From contig NC_089492.1 of the NCBI RefSeq assembly GCF_036850765.1, forward strand, positions 97,421,022-97,485,021: 64,000 nucleotides of DNA, given 5' to 3'. A program made the position numbers and the translations under genes. Each line of letters starts with the position of its first letter. The first letter of the stretch is position 1. Positions 49,025-60,965 of the stretch are shown here, in pieces. The notes below the pieces were generated by a model. The model was not told the origin of the DNA, made no database searches, and was given only the letters and a program-made list of their open reading frames with translations. This stretch comes from Saccopteryx bilineata (lineage: Eukaryota; Chordata; Mammalia; Chiroptera; Emballonuridae).

Positions 49025-49994
49025 AAGAAATCCCTGTAGGCACACATACAAATACTAATATATTTCATACATATATGTATTAATTTAGTTAATAATGCAA
49101 TGAAATTATCCAAATTGTTCTTCTTAAAGCAGAAGAGAAAAAGAAGATAACCTTAGTAATACTTTTCCAGGAAAATAAAAAATTTACTTTAAGCCCTTCA
49201 AAGGGCAAATCTGAGAACCCTTGTCAAGGAAAGCTACTACACTGTTGGAGGATTTGCTACACACCCAGTGAAGAGAAATAGGAAATGTTAGTACAGCTGA
49301 TTTTGAAAGAAAATCCATGAGATAAAGAACATTTCAATTTTAATGTTTAAGTGAAAGCTACGCTGTATTCATAACCCTAACATGATAGAAATAAAACAGT
49401 GTCTCAGCTAGCAAAGCATTCTGCCATTCATGATTTTGCATTTTTATATAGCTCAGAACAGAAATGGCAGAATGACAGCATTTAATTTGCAGGGTGCCCC
49501 AGTTCTCTTAGCACCAATCCCACATGGGCATTGGAGAACACACTCCATTGATTTTTCAGTCAGCTCATACCAATTCTGTACTTGCAATCATAGGATGCAG
49601 ATGGAAGTCGTACTTAAAGCAAAGAAAATCAACACACTGAAGACCACTCTTCAGCAAGCAAAAATGTATTTCAGTGTCTTAATGATTCATGTCACTTAGA
49701 TCCCCTAATGTGAACATGTCTTGCTGGTATCCTCTGTCAATGAATCCTATGACATTTGTTACCAGACCCTCTCTTGCATAATGTATCCTCAGGTCATCTG
49801 AAGCCCAGATGCTCTACTGGCTTGCTCAGCTACATTGGCCTCTGCTAAGCCATCTGCATAGCTTCTGAGCCAATGTTTCTTCCTAACCAAAGTCTCTCTC
49901 TCTCTCAGCCTTCCTGGACCCACAGAACTTTCTCTGAGTAGCTAATCTATTAGCAGTGGAAAACTTCAATATCTCTATGTGATCTGGGATTTAG
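49025..49994. other. Intergenic DNA, nothing recognised
   Basis: No gene is supported. The 89-codon frame at 49430-49699 has no family features. Confidence 0.45.
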
Positions 49995-50200
49995 AGTTAG
50001 TGAAAAGAGCCCTGGGCCTGGAAACACAACACCTGCCTTTGAAAATGACCTTGCCTCTTGTTACTATGTGACTTTGGGCAAAACAGCCTCTCTGAACTTG
50101 TTTCTTCAACTGTGCAAACAGGGTAATTATGCTGATCCTGTAGAATGCTTATGAGGACTAAATAAAATAATGCATTTAAAAGTATTGTGTATGCTACACA
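49995..50200 (+). repeat. MIR ancient SINE
   Basis: 'gagccctgggcctggaaaca', 'ttactatgtgactttgggca', 'ctctctgaacttgtttcttc' and 'gcttatgaggactaaataaa' follow a MIR from head to tail in order. Confidence 0.8.
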
Positions 50201-52204
50201 TTTTGATATATGAGTAAGTTTTCATGGTAATCATCAGCACAGTTCTTTCCAAGTTAATCATGGAGTATATCTTTCTAAAAATTATTTCACCTATTAACAA
50301 TTCAGTCACTGTATACAGTGTATTTATGTACTTTAGTTCTCACCAAGTTATAAATTTGTTCTTCAGAGATTTTTAGAACACTCAGTAGTACCAACTATTT
50401 ATAGACAATGGCATTGAAATTTTACTTGAACTCTAGGATTGTAGTTGCTAATAGAAATAAGATCAAAGTGTCCCTTTAAATGAATAATTCCTTCTATGTC
50501 TAGGATTCGCAAAGCATTACAATACACTTTGAATCATCTCTCAGTAGATACAAATTATTACAACTTAATTACAAATATTTTTTGTTGTAAGTGTTAGATA
50601 CAACTTCCTTTCCCTCACTTCTAATATACACATCTGGTTGCAACAAGACTACATCTCTTGCATTAAATTCTCCAAAATATGAAAAGAAAAGATACTGGGC
50701 AAACCTAGATGCTATGCTGTAACTCTGTTGTGGACCCAACTGCATTTGAATATGTAAATGGTATTTTTAGAAAATGTAAGTAAAACTCTATTTCTCTTCT
50801 TTTCTTTTCTCTTTCTCTGCCCCTCATAACCCCCAAATTTAGAAGTATATTAAACCAAGAAGGCTATTGTTTTTCTTATTGTAGTATTTACTCCTGAAAA
50901 CACTTAGACAGAGATTGATATGACCTTTCTAATCAGAGCATATGATGGCATTCCCTGTTCGTGTCCTGCAGTTCCTAGTGCTGTAGAATCACTAGTGGTT
51001 TCCTAGATTTGCTCATTGACATCACTGGACCTTTATCTCTGCTCTGCCTTCTGTATCAAATATTCTTCTATCTTTGGTTAACTGTGAAGTCCCTAATTGT
51101 AGATCAAGTCCAGGTCAAACAATAGTTCTGGGATGTTTTCCCCACTTGACTGCTTATGGTACACAAGATATTTTTCTTTTCCTTTCCTTTTCTTTTCTTT
51201 TTTTTTAATACTACCATGGTTTTACTACAGATCTCCATGGACAGTCTTTAGTAGCTTGCACTCTAATTTATTAGCAGCTTATTGCCCCATTAGTTTTCCT
51301 TATTAAGATAGAGTGTGTGAGTTTACCTATATGGATACCTCAGTCTTTACTACAATGCCTGGAAAAGAGTAAATACTTAATAAAGCTAACAAAAGGTACT
51401 TAATAAAGACTGGCTTTTGGTTTAATAGAAATTAATTAATTAGCTTCATATTATGCACATTTGATTTTCAGTAAGTAATAAAAATTAAGGGGGTAGGGAA
51501 CCAAGCTTTCAAATTAACTCATTTTTAAAACGTCTAAGAAAAAATATGTTTCAAAACATATTTCACATATTCTTTTACATTCAGTTCTATGAAATGTGAA
51601 AATATATTGCTTGGAGACCTATCATTTGTATGTTCAAATTTAGTTTTATTGTACTAGGTAAAGCGAAAGGAGAAAAGGGATATTTTAGTTGTATAAAAAT
51701 AATTGTATTAAAATGTCACAGCAAATGTTTTTCTTATTGATCCCTGAATCGCAATATTACCCTAGATAAAATTTATCAAATAAAATAAAACAAGCTACTT
51801 TTTAAGGCAAATAATTTATACAATTGTTAAAAAACATCTCTGATCAATTGTTTCCTTTTGAAATTCTTCATATCATTGGCAGAATGTATTTCTGTAAATG
51901 CTTTTGAAATAGTCCCTATCAGTATTTGATGAAAAAATTGTTCAATTTAATTTTATTTTTATTATTTTCCATGAAAAGATTATAAATATTTAATTTGATA
52001 TATATGTGCATTGTCTCTTTTTCAAAAAGTACTTATCCACACGAGGCAATTTTGCTTATTTTTAAAGGATGTACTAACACAGGTAGGCTTCATAGAGCTG
52101 TGGTATTTAGCATGATTCTGGCTTTTAGTGATTGCTTAATAAATGGTGGCTATTCTTATTGCTGTTGTCTTCACAACCATCAATCTTCCGGCATCTAAGT
52201 TCAA
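50201..52204. other. AT-rich intergenic DNA, mostly unrecognised
   Basis: No gene. A possible L2/MIR tail lies near 51320-51400 ('caatgcctggaaaagagtaa'). A CTTTT-type pyrimidine run lies at 51175-51210. Confidence 0.45.
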
Positions 52205-52320
52205 AAAGTGTAGGAATTTTATCTGGTTTGTTCACTGCTTGTATGCTCAGTGACTTTTGATATCATCTCACACATAGTAGGTTATCAGTAAATTTCTCTT
52301 GACCAGATTAATGAGCAACT
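52205..52320 (+). repeat. L2 3' end fragment
   Basis: 'ggaattttatctggtttgtt' followed by 'cactgcttgtatgctcagtg' and 'cacacatagtaggttatcag' follows the 3' end of L2. Confidence 0.65.
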
Positions 52321-52573
52321 GAATCTAAATACAGTCAAATTTTGCCACTGTAAAAAGCCATATTAGTTAAATTATAGGTACATATCATACAGTTGGAATA
52401 TTTAGAAAAGATAAATATTTTATTAGGTAATCTTTGGGTAATTGTAATCAGCATTATGGTCAACTTGCACCATTGGTAAAACTGAAAATTTTCATAGTTG
52501 TCTTCAGAAAAATAAACTCATGGTTCTTGGGCTTACTTAGGATGGCTTATAGAATCATATTTTTCTCATGTAC

Positions 52574-52588
52574 AAAAAGATCAGCAAG
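52574..52588. repeat. Left TSD of young L1 copy B
   Basis: 'aaaaagatcagcaag', identical to 59421-59435. The last four bases, caag, also occur at this point in the L1 itself, so the exact junction is ambiguous by four bases. Confidence 0.93.
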
Positions 52589-54042
52589 CGCCCCGGAAGT
52601 GGGCGCCCGCTTGTGTTACCGAACAGAGTGGCAGAGCCAGAGGTCTTTGAGTGGGCAGAAAGCCCGCCTGATTATGCTAGCAGCTCTGACTGACTGAGCC
52701 TTACCCAGAGCCCTGTGCTGAGTGGAAATAGAGTGGGGAGTTGCCAGCTCTTTGAGCCTCTTACTATCCAGGCAGAGGCAGCAGCAACCCCATAGCTGGA
52801 TTATCAGGCCACTAATTAAGGAAGGAAAGACTAGGAGAAAGGCTCCAGGAACACGGACTCTCTCACTGTCGGAGCCTATAAATGCTATTGAGCTTCGACT
52901 GCCAACAAGACTAAAGCACAATACATGACATTGCCATAGAGACTTATCAACTGCAAACCTCTACCTGAGCGTGCCAAAGGGGCAGAACCCGGGGTACAGA
53001 GTCACCGACCAGGAAGAGGGAGAGAAAAGAAAAAGCAAGAAGATAACCTCTCAAAATCAAGAATAATCTGCAGACTTTATAACCTATCCCATTTTATTAT
53101 ATTTGTTCGTTTGTTTCTCTTATCTTCATTCTTGAGACTTTTTTTTCCTCCTCCAATTTGGCCGATTAACTCTCTACCGGTCTTACTCTCTCCTCTCCCT
53201 GAACTACACTACCCATAAGTGTTACATCTCCCATTATCTTTTCTCTTCTCTTCCTTTCTCTCTATGAGGGTTGCACTCCAAAACCCTTAACTCTCTCTCT
53301 CTCTCTCCTTTCTTTTTTCTTCTTTTAGTGATTACCTCTTTTTTTCTCTCTCTTTCTTTTCTCCCTCTATATTAGTTTCTTCCTTTCTCCTTTACATCTC
53401 CTCTCATTCAAACCTCAATAACAAATTATCTTATCTGGGACTCAAACCTATGTTTGTGGCATTTTGGGGGGTTTTTACTTCACCTTTTTAACTCACTAGC
53501 AGTGCTCTCATCCCTGGCTCTCCATATTATCTAGTTCTTGTTCCACTAAATACAATAGTAATTTTTTAATTTGTCCCCCCATTTTTCCGTTTTCCTCTTA
53601 TTCCTCTCATCATAACTCTTAGACAACCAACACCTAAAAGCAAATCATTTCATTCTTGACCCAATTTTTTTCCTTATTTGCTTTTTGTGGGTCCATACGC
53701 TCTTTTTTTTCTTTTTTCTTTCCTTTTTTTTTTTTTTTTTTTTTTTTTTTGCCCCTTTATTACTTTTCCCCAATTCAGGCCCTCTATCACAGGCATTGTT
53801 TGTTATAATTCACAGTCCACCACAAGATTTTCTCAAAAAAGAGGGGAGAGGAGAGGAGAGGAAAAAAAGAGGGGGGAATAATTTCCTTTTCTTTAATTTT
53901 TATTTTATTTTTCTTTATTTCATTATTAATTTTTTTTTAAAAAAAACAACTCTTTTCGATTTGTTATTTTTTTTATTGTTATTTTTTTAACTTTTTATTC
54001 TTTATTAAATCTCATTAATACTATCAACAAAACCACCCTCAG
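52589..54042 (+). promoter_or_regulatory. Truncated 5' UTR of L1 copy B
   Basis: 1454 bp. It begins inside a CpG-rich monomer and continues into a strongly pyrimidine-rich stretch (about 53220-54000) that includes a 27-T run at 53724-53750. The full 5' block with the terminal YY1-like motif, present in copy A, is missing, so promoter activity is doubtful. Confidence 0.7.
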
Positions 54043-54870
54043 ATGCCATTAAGGAAGAGAAAATCAAATATCATGGATACAAAAGAAAGAGAGGTAACAC
54101 AGCTAGATGAGGAAAAATCTATGGAGAAAAAATTTAATATATTGGAAACCTTGGAGCTAAATGACAGAGAATTCAAGATAGAAATACTAAAAATGCTCCG
54201 AGATATACAAGAAAACACAGAAAGGCAATTTAGGGAGCTCAGAAAACAACTCAATGAACACAAAGAATATATGTCCAAGGAAATTGAAACTGTAAAAACA
54301 AATCAAACAGAGATGAAAAACTCAATTCACGAGCTGAAAAACGAAATAACAAGCTTAGCTAATAGAACAGGTCAGATAGAAGAGAGGATTAGTGAAATAG
54401 AAGACAAGCAACTTGAGGCACAACAGAGAGAAGAAGAAAGAGACTCAAAAATTAAAAAAAATGAGATAGCCCTACAAGAATTATCTGACTCCATCAAAAA
54501 GAATAACATAAGAATAATAGGTATATCAGAGGGAGAAGAGAGAGAAAATGGAATGGAGAACATACTCAAACAAATAATAGATGAGAACTTCCCAAGCCTG
54601 TGGAAAGAACTAAAGCCTCAAGTTCAAGAAGCAAACAGAACTCCCAGTTTTCTAAACCCCAACAAACCTACTCCAAGGCATATCATAATGAAATTGACAC
54701 AAACCAACAGCAAAGAAAAAATTCTCAAGGCAGCCAGGGAAAAGAAGAATACAACATATAAAGGAAGGCCCATTAGATTATCATCAGATTTCTCAGCAGA
54801 AACTCTACAAGCTAGAAGAGAGTGGACCCCAATATTTAAAGTCCTGAAAGAGAGGAACTTTCAGCCATGA
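54043..54870 (+). pseudogene. L1 ORF1 of copy B, C-terminally stopped
   Basis: 275 codons from MPLRKRK to ...KERNFQP. ORF1 protein trimerises by its coiled coil and binds L1 RNA (family knowledge). Visible are a basic N-terminus, an uninterrupted Glu/Lys/Gln-rich coiled coil to about residue 145, an RNA-recognition-like domain (NNIRIIGISEGEE, FPSLW, TPRHIIMKL) to about 245, and the start of the C-terminal domain (RREWTPIF). The stop TGA at 54868-54870 stands where the family keeps going. The same frame stays open for 55 more codons to a TAA at 55036-55038, giving 331 codons, close to the usual 330-340. A CGA to TGA change would explain it. Copy A has the same stop. Confidence 0.93.
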
Positions 54871-55360
54871 ATACTATACCCATCAAAGCTATCCTTCAAA
54901 TACGAAGGAGAAATAAAAACATTAACAGATACAGAAAAGATGAGGGAATTTATCATCAGAAAACCCCCACTCCAGGAATTACTAAAGGGGGTTCTCCAAT
55001 CAGATACAAAGAACAAAAAAAAACAGAGCCACAAGTAAAAGCTCCAAGAAGAACACAATAAAACCAAATTTAAACTGTGACAACAACAAAAAGAAAGAAG
55101 GGGAGAAGATGGAGATTAACAGTAGCAAAGGACGATGGAGTGCAAAAGTACTCACAAAATAGTTCGCTACAATGAACAGGGTAGGGACCCTTTTCATTAC
55201 TCAAAGGTAACCACCATTGAAAAAACCACCACAGAAGCACATGAGATAAAAAAGCAACAGAGGAAAGATGTATGGAATACAACCAAATAAAAACAAAAGA
55301 TAGAAAAACGAAAGAGAAGGATCAAACAAGACACAAAACTAACAGAAAGCAAGATATAAA

Positions 55361-58300
55361 ATGGCAATAGGGAACTCACAAGTATCAATAATTACACTAA
55401 ATGTAAACGGATTAAACTCACCAATAAAAAGGCACAGAGTAGCAGAATGGATTAAAAAAGAAAATCCAACTGTATGCTGCCTACAGGAAACTCATCTAAG
55501 TAACAAGGATAAAAACAAATTCAAAGTGAAAGGCTGGAAAACAATACTCCAAGCAAATAACATCCAAAAAAAAGCAGGTGTAGCAATACTCATATCGGAT
55601 AATGCTGACTACAAGACAGGAAAAGTACTCAGAGACAAAAATGGCCATTTCATAATGGCTAAGGGGACACTGAATTCTTAATATATATGCACCAAACCAA
55701 GGAGCACCAAAATATATAAGACAGCTACTTATTGATCTTAAAACAAAAACTGACAAAAATACAATCATACTTGGAGACCTCAATACACCGCTGACGGCTC
55801 TAGATCGGTCATCCAAACAGAGAATCAACAAAGACATAGTGGCCTTAAACAAAACACTAGAGCACCTGGATATGATAGACATCTACAGGACATTTCATCC
55901 CAAAGTGACTGAGTATACATTTTTCTCCAGTGTACATGGATCATTCTCAACAATTGACCATATGTTGGGCCACAAAAACAACATCAGCAAATTCAGAAAA
56001 ATTGAAGTTGTCCCAAGCATATTTTCTGATCATAAAGCCTTGAAACTAGAATTCAACTGCAAAAAAGAGGAAAAAAATCCCACAAAAATGTGGAAACTAA
56101 ACAACATACTTTTAAAAAATGAATGGGTCAAAGAGGAAATAAGTGCAGAGATCAAAAGATATATACAGACTAATGAAAATGACAATACGACATATCAGAA
56201 TCTATGGGATGCAGCAAAAGCAGTGATAAGAGGGAAGTTCATATCGCTTCAGGCATATATGAACAAACAAGAGAGAGCCCAAGTGAACCACTTAACTTCT
56301 CACCTTAAGGAACTAGAAAAAGAAGAACAAAGACAACCCAAAACCAGCCGAAGAAAGGAGATAATAAAAATCAGAGCAGAAATAAATGAAATAAAAAACA
56401 GAAAAACTATAGAAAAAATTAATAGAACAAGGAGCTGGTTCTTTGAAAAGATCAACAAAATTGACAAACCCTTGGCAAGACTTACCAAGGAAAAAAGAGA
56501 AAGAACTCATATAAACAAAATCCAAAATGAAAGAGGAGAAATCACCACGGACACCGTAGATATACAAAGAATTATTGTAGAATACTATGAAAAACTTTAT
56601 GCCACTAAATTCAACAACCTAGAAGAAATGGATAAATTTCTAGAAAAATACAACCTTCCTAGACTGAGTCAAGAAGAAGCAGAAAGCCTAAACAGACCTA
56701 TCAGTAGAGAAGAAATAGAAAAAACCATTAAAAACCTCCCCAAAAATAAAAGTCCAGGCCCTGACGGCTATACCAGCGAATTTTATCAAACATTCAAAGA
56801 AGACTTGGTTCCTATTCTACTCAAAGTCTTCCAAAAAATTGAAGAAGAAGCAATACTTCCAAACACATTTTATGAGGCCAACATAACCCTCATACCAAAA
56901 CCAGGCAAGGATGGCACAAAAAAAGAAAACTACAGACCAATATCTCTAATGAATACAGATGCTAAAATACTAAACAAAATACTAGCAAATCGAATACAAC
57001 AACATATTAAAAAAATAATACATCATGATCAAGTGGGATTCATCCCAGAATCTCAAGGATGGTTCAACATACGTAAAATGGTTAATGTAATACACCATAT
57101 CAACAAAACAAAGAACAAAAACCACATGATCTTATCAATAGATGCAGAAAAGGCTTTTGATAAAATACAACACAATTTTATGTTTAAGACTCTCAACAAA
57201 ATGGGTATAGAAGGAAAATATCTCAACATGATAAAGGCCATATATGATAAACCATCAGCTAACATCATATTAAATGGCACTAAACTGAAGGCTTTCCCCC
57301 TTAAATCAGGAACAAGACAGGGTTGTCCACTCTCTCCACTCTTATTTAATGTGGTACTAGAGGTTCTAGCCAGAGCAATCAGACAAGACAAAGAAATAAA
57401 AGGCATCCATATCGGAAAAGAAGAAGTAAAGGTATCACTTTTTGCAGATGATATGATCCTATACATCGAAAACCCCAAAGAATCCACAAAAAGACTACTA
57501 GAAACAATAAACCAATACAGTAAGGTTGCAGGATACAAAATTAACATACAGAAGTCAATAGCCTTTCTATATGCCAACAATGAAACAACTGAGAAGGAAC
57601 TCAAAAGAATAATCCCCTTCACGATTGCAACAAAAAAAATAAAATACTTAGGAATAAACATAACTAAGAATGTAAAGGACTTATATAATGAAAACTATAA
57701 ACCATTGTTAAGGGAAATTGAAAAAGATATAATGAGATGGAAGAATATACCTTGTTCTTGGCTAGGAAGAATAAATATAATCAAGATGGTTATATTACCC
57801 AAAGCAATATACAAATTTAATGCAATTCCCATCAAACTTCCAATGACATTTTTTAAAGAAATAGAGCAAAAAATCATCAGATTTATATGGAAGTATAAAA
57901 AACCCCGAATAGCCAAAGCAATCCTAAAGAAAAAGAATGAAGCTGAGGGCATAACAATACCTGACTTCAAACTCTATTATAGGGCCACGACAATCAAAAC
58001 AGCATGGTATTGGCAGAAAAATAGACACTCAGACCAATGGAACAGAATAGAAAGTCCAGAAATAAAACCACATATATATAGTCAAATAATTTTTGATAAA
58101 GGGGCCAACAACACACAATGGAGAAAAGAAAGCCTCTTCAATAAATGGTGCTGGGAAAACTGGAAAGCCACATGCAAAAGAATGAAACTGGACTACAGTC
58201 TCTCCCCCTGTACAAAAATTAACTCAAAATGGATCAAAGATCTAAACATAAGACCTGAAACAATTAAGTACATAGAAGAAGACATAGGTACTCAACTCAT

Positions 58301-59171
58301 GGACCTGGGTTTTAAAGAGCATTTTATGAATTTGACTCCAATGGCAAAAGAAGTGAAGGCAAAAATTAATGAATGGGACTACATCAGACTAAGAAGTTTT
58401 TGCTCAGCAAGAGAAACTGATAACAAAATAAACAGAAAGCCAACTAAATGGGAAATGATATTTTCAAACAACAGCTCAGATAAGGGCTTAATATCCAAAA
58501 TATACAAAGAACTCATAAAACTCAACAACAAACAAACAAACAATCCAATAAAAAAATGGGAAGAGGATATGAATAGACACTTCTCCCAGGAAGAAATACA
58601 AATGGCCAACAGGTATATGAAAAGATGCTCATCTTCTTTAGCTATTAGAGAAATGCAAATCAAAACGGCAATGAGATACCACCTCACACCTGTTCGATTA
58701 GCTGTTATTAGCAAGACAGGTAATAGCAAATGTTGGAGAGGCTGTGGAGAAAAAGGAACCCTCATCCACTGTTGGTGGGAATGTAAAGTAGTACAACCAT
58801 TATGGAAGAAAGTATGGTGGTTCCTCAAAAAACTGAAAATAGAACTACCTTATGACCCAGCAATTCCTCTACTGGGTATATATCCCCAAAACTCAGAAAC
58901 ATTGATACGTAAAGACACATGCAGCCCCATGTTTATTGCAGCATTGTTCACAGTGGCCAGGACATGGAAACAACCAAAAAGCCCATCAATAGATGACTGG
59001 ATAAAGAAGATGTGGCACATATACACTATGGAATACTACTCAGCCATAAGAAATGATGACCCCGGAACATTTACAGCAAAATGGTGGGATCTTGATAACA
59101 TGATACGAAGCGAAATAAGTAAATCAGAAAAAACCAGGAACTGTATTATTCCATACGTAGGTGGGACATAA
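55361..59171 (+). pseudogene. L1 ORF2 of copy B, endonuclease frame broken, reverse transcriptase open
   Basis: The start at 55361 gives 106 codons with the first endonuclease motifs (LNVNGLN, QETHL) and ends at TAA 55679-55681. The frame shifts by one base and is open from about 55674 to the stop at 59169-59171; its first ATG is 55839, giving 1110 residues. That part holds GDLNTP, SDH at 56025-56033, the reverse-transcriptase segments with FADD at 57441-57452, and a Cys/His cluster (CWRGCGEKG...HCWWEC) near the C-terminus. Compared with the old L1 (KGTIQQ...NIYAAN), about 17 nt are missing at the junction. The summed length fits 1275 residues. The endonuclease cannot be made as one chain. 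A shorter protein with the reverse-transcriptase domain could in principle be translated, but that is speculative. Confidence 0.93.
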
Positions 59172-59420
59172 TAGTAAAACTAAGAGACATTGATAAGAGT
59201 GTGGTGGTTACGGGGGGAAGGGGGGAATGGGGGAGGGAAAGGGGGAGGGGGAGGGGCACAGAGAGAACAAGATAGAGGGTGACGGAGGACAATCTGACTT
59301 TGGGTGGTGGGTATGCAACATAATTGAACGACAAGATAACCTGGACTTGTTATCTTTGAATATATGTATCCTGATTTATTGATGTCACCCCATTAAAAAA
59401 ATAAAATTATAAAAAAAAAA

Positions 59421-59435
59421 AAAAAGATCAGCAAG
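59421..59435. repeat. Right TSD of young L1 copy B
   Basis: 'aaaaagatcagcaag', matching 52574-52588 and following the A tail. Confidence 0.93.
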
Positions 59436-60314
59436 TATAGAAACATATCAATAGATCAAAGGCTGGAACAGAATACAAAAAGATTACACAAAAACCTAGG
59501 AAAGAGATCAGCCACTAAATTTAAGGTATAATTTTAACTCAAATCTGCTACTTCAACACCATTTGCTTTAGCCCTAATATCATATCACTAAGTGACAACT
59601 TATCAAAATAAAATTGAAATAGATTTTCAAGTAAAGTATTATTTTAAATATTAAAGCTGAAATTCCAAAGAAAGGAGAAACATTGTTATAAACCAAAATG
59701 AATGTCCACACCAAGGAGTAAAGGTTGGGTCAGAGAGCTTGATTTAAAAGTTTCTTCTTGATGTGGATTATTGGGAAAAGGACTTAAACTTTAAGAACAG
59801 TTTATCAGTGAGATTAATGGGTACTGTAAAATTTCAGTGGGAAATGAGAATGAAAGCTATATAACATATTGCTTAGCTAAACATATTGAAATTTTTATGT
59901 GTTAGTTATGATCATTATTAGTATGGTGATCCAGATTATATGTTGTTTTGCAACTTTATATTCTTTTTTTTCTACAGCTAAATTATGTTTTAATTTAGCC
60001 ACATCATCCACTTTTATAGTCGTCAAAGCTTTCATGTATAAAAATATAGGTATTACAATGTTGGATGGATGTGTACCGGATAGGTAGTCTCTATCAATTA
60101 GATTTAGAATATAACTTCTGAATTAATCTTAACAGCTCCATGATGGGTGATTTTAAAATATTGGAGGATGAGAGACACTTCTGAAATATATGAGCTGGAT
60201 GATAATAAAAATTTTTAAAGGTGTTTATATATAAAAGATGTTCTCCTTCATTGAATTTTAGGGGAACATAGCATTTCTGAAGGCAATGATTTAACCCACA
60301 TTAAATTCTCTATT
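59436..60314. other. AT-rich intergenic DNA, nothing recognised
   Basis: No supported gene. A T-rich mid-part (59900-60020) may be old L1 sequence. Confidence 0.45.
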
Positions 60315-60328
60315 AAAAGTTAGTTCCA

Positions 60329-60451
60329 GGTCCTGGCCAGTTGGCCCAGTGGTAGAGTGTCGGCTCAGCGTGTGGAAGTCCTGGGTTTGATTCCCAGTCA
60401 GGGCACACAGGAGAAACAGTCATCTGCTTCTCCACCCCTCCCACTCCTCCA

Positions 60452-60491
<40 letters not shown>

Positions 60492-60715
60492 CCCTCCTGC
60501 AGCCATGACTTCATTGGTTCCAATGAGTTGGCCCTGAGGGCTGAGGGTAGCTCCATGGCCTCACCTCAGAAGCTAAAATAGCTCAATTTCCCAGCAACAG
60601 AACAGTGGCCCCAGATGGGCAGAGCATCAGCTCCAGATGGGGTTTGCTGGGTATATCCTGGTTGGGGCACATGAGGGAGTCTGTCTCTCTGCCTCCATAC
60701 CTCTCACTTAAAAAA
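60329..60715 (+). mobile_element. Long tRNA-derived SINE with expanded (CT)n
   Basis: Head 'ctggccagttggcccagtgg', B box 'gggtttgattccc', then a long pure (CT)n run at about 60454-60487, the family body and an A tail. Perfect 14-bp TSD 'aaaagttagttcca' at 60315-60328 and 60716-60729. CpG loss shows an older copy than 48619. Confidence 0.94.
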
Positions 60716-60965
60716 AAAAGTTAGTTCCAAACTTTACACTCACTGTAGTTTTTAAAACCACTTTCTTTTTATTCCTTTATTGAATGTCATTTCCTAAGGT
60801 TTCCCAATGGAAACTACCACATAATAAAGGTCTGATCAACTGATACAGTATGGCAAGAGATAGATATGCTAGTGGAAATTGCTTATTATTCAAATAAATT
60901 TAAGCCAAATAAAGCAATACACTAAAAGGTAAAAACTGTTCATATTATTCATGGATTTTCTTATT

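Larger units (their letters stand above)
52589..59420 (+). mobile_element. Young LINE-1, copy B, slightly 5'-truncated
   Basis: A 6.8-kb L1 on the plus strand with a perfect 15-bp TSD that differs from that of copy A, so it is an independent insertion. It starts within the monomer region of the 5' UTR (equivalent to about 14876 of copy A) and lacks the first ~950 bp. Order: 5' UTR, ORF1 (54043), 322-bp gap after the ancestral ORF1 end, ORF2 (55361-59171), 3' UTR with a G-rich strand tract (about 59205-59260), A tail. ORF1 is uninterrupted up to a stop shared with copy A, and ORF2 has the same endonuclease deletion as copy A. Confidence 0.96.

Noticed and set aside
54867..55061. 64-codon frame overlapping the ORF1 stop as ATGA
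   Set aside because: Out of frame with the ORF1 tail, which has the family sequence; the ATGA overlap is a by-product of the stop mutation.
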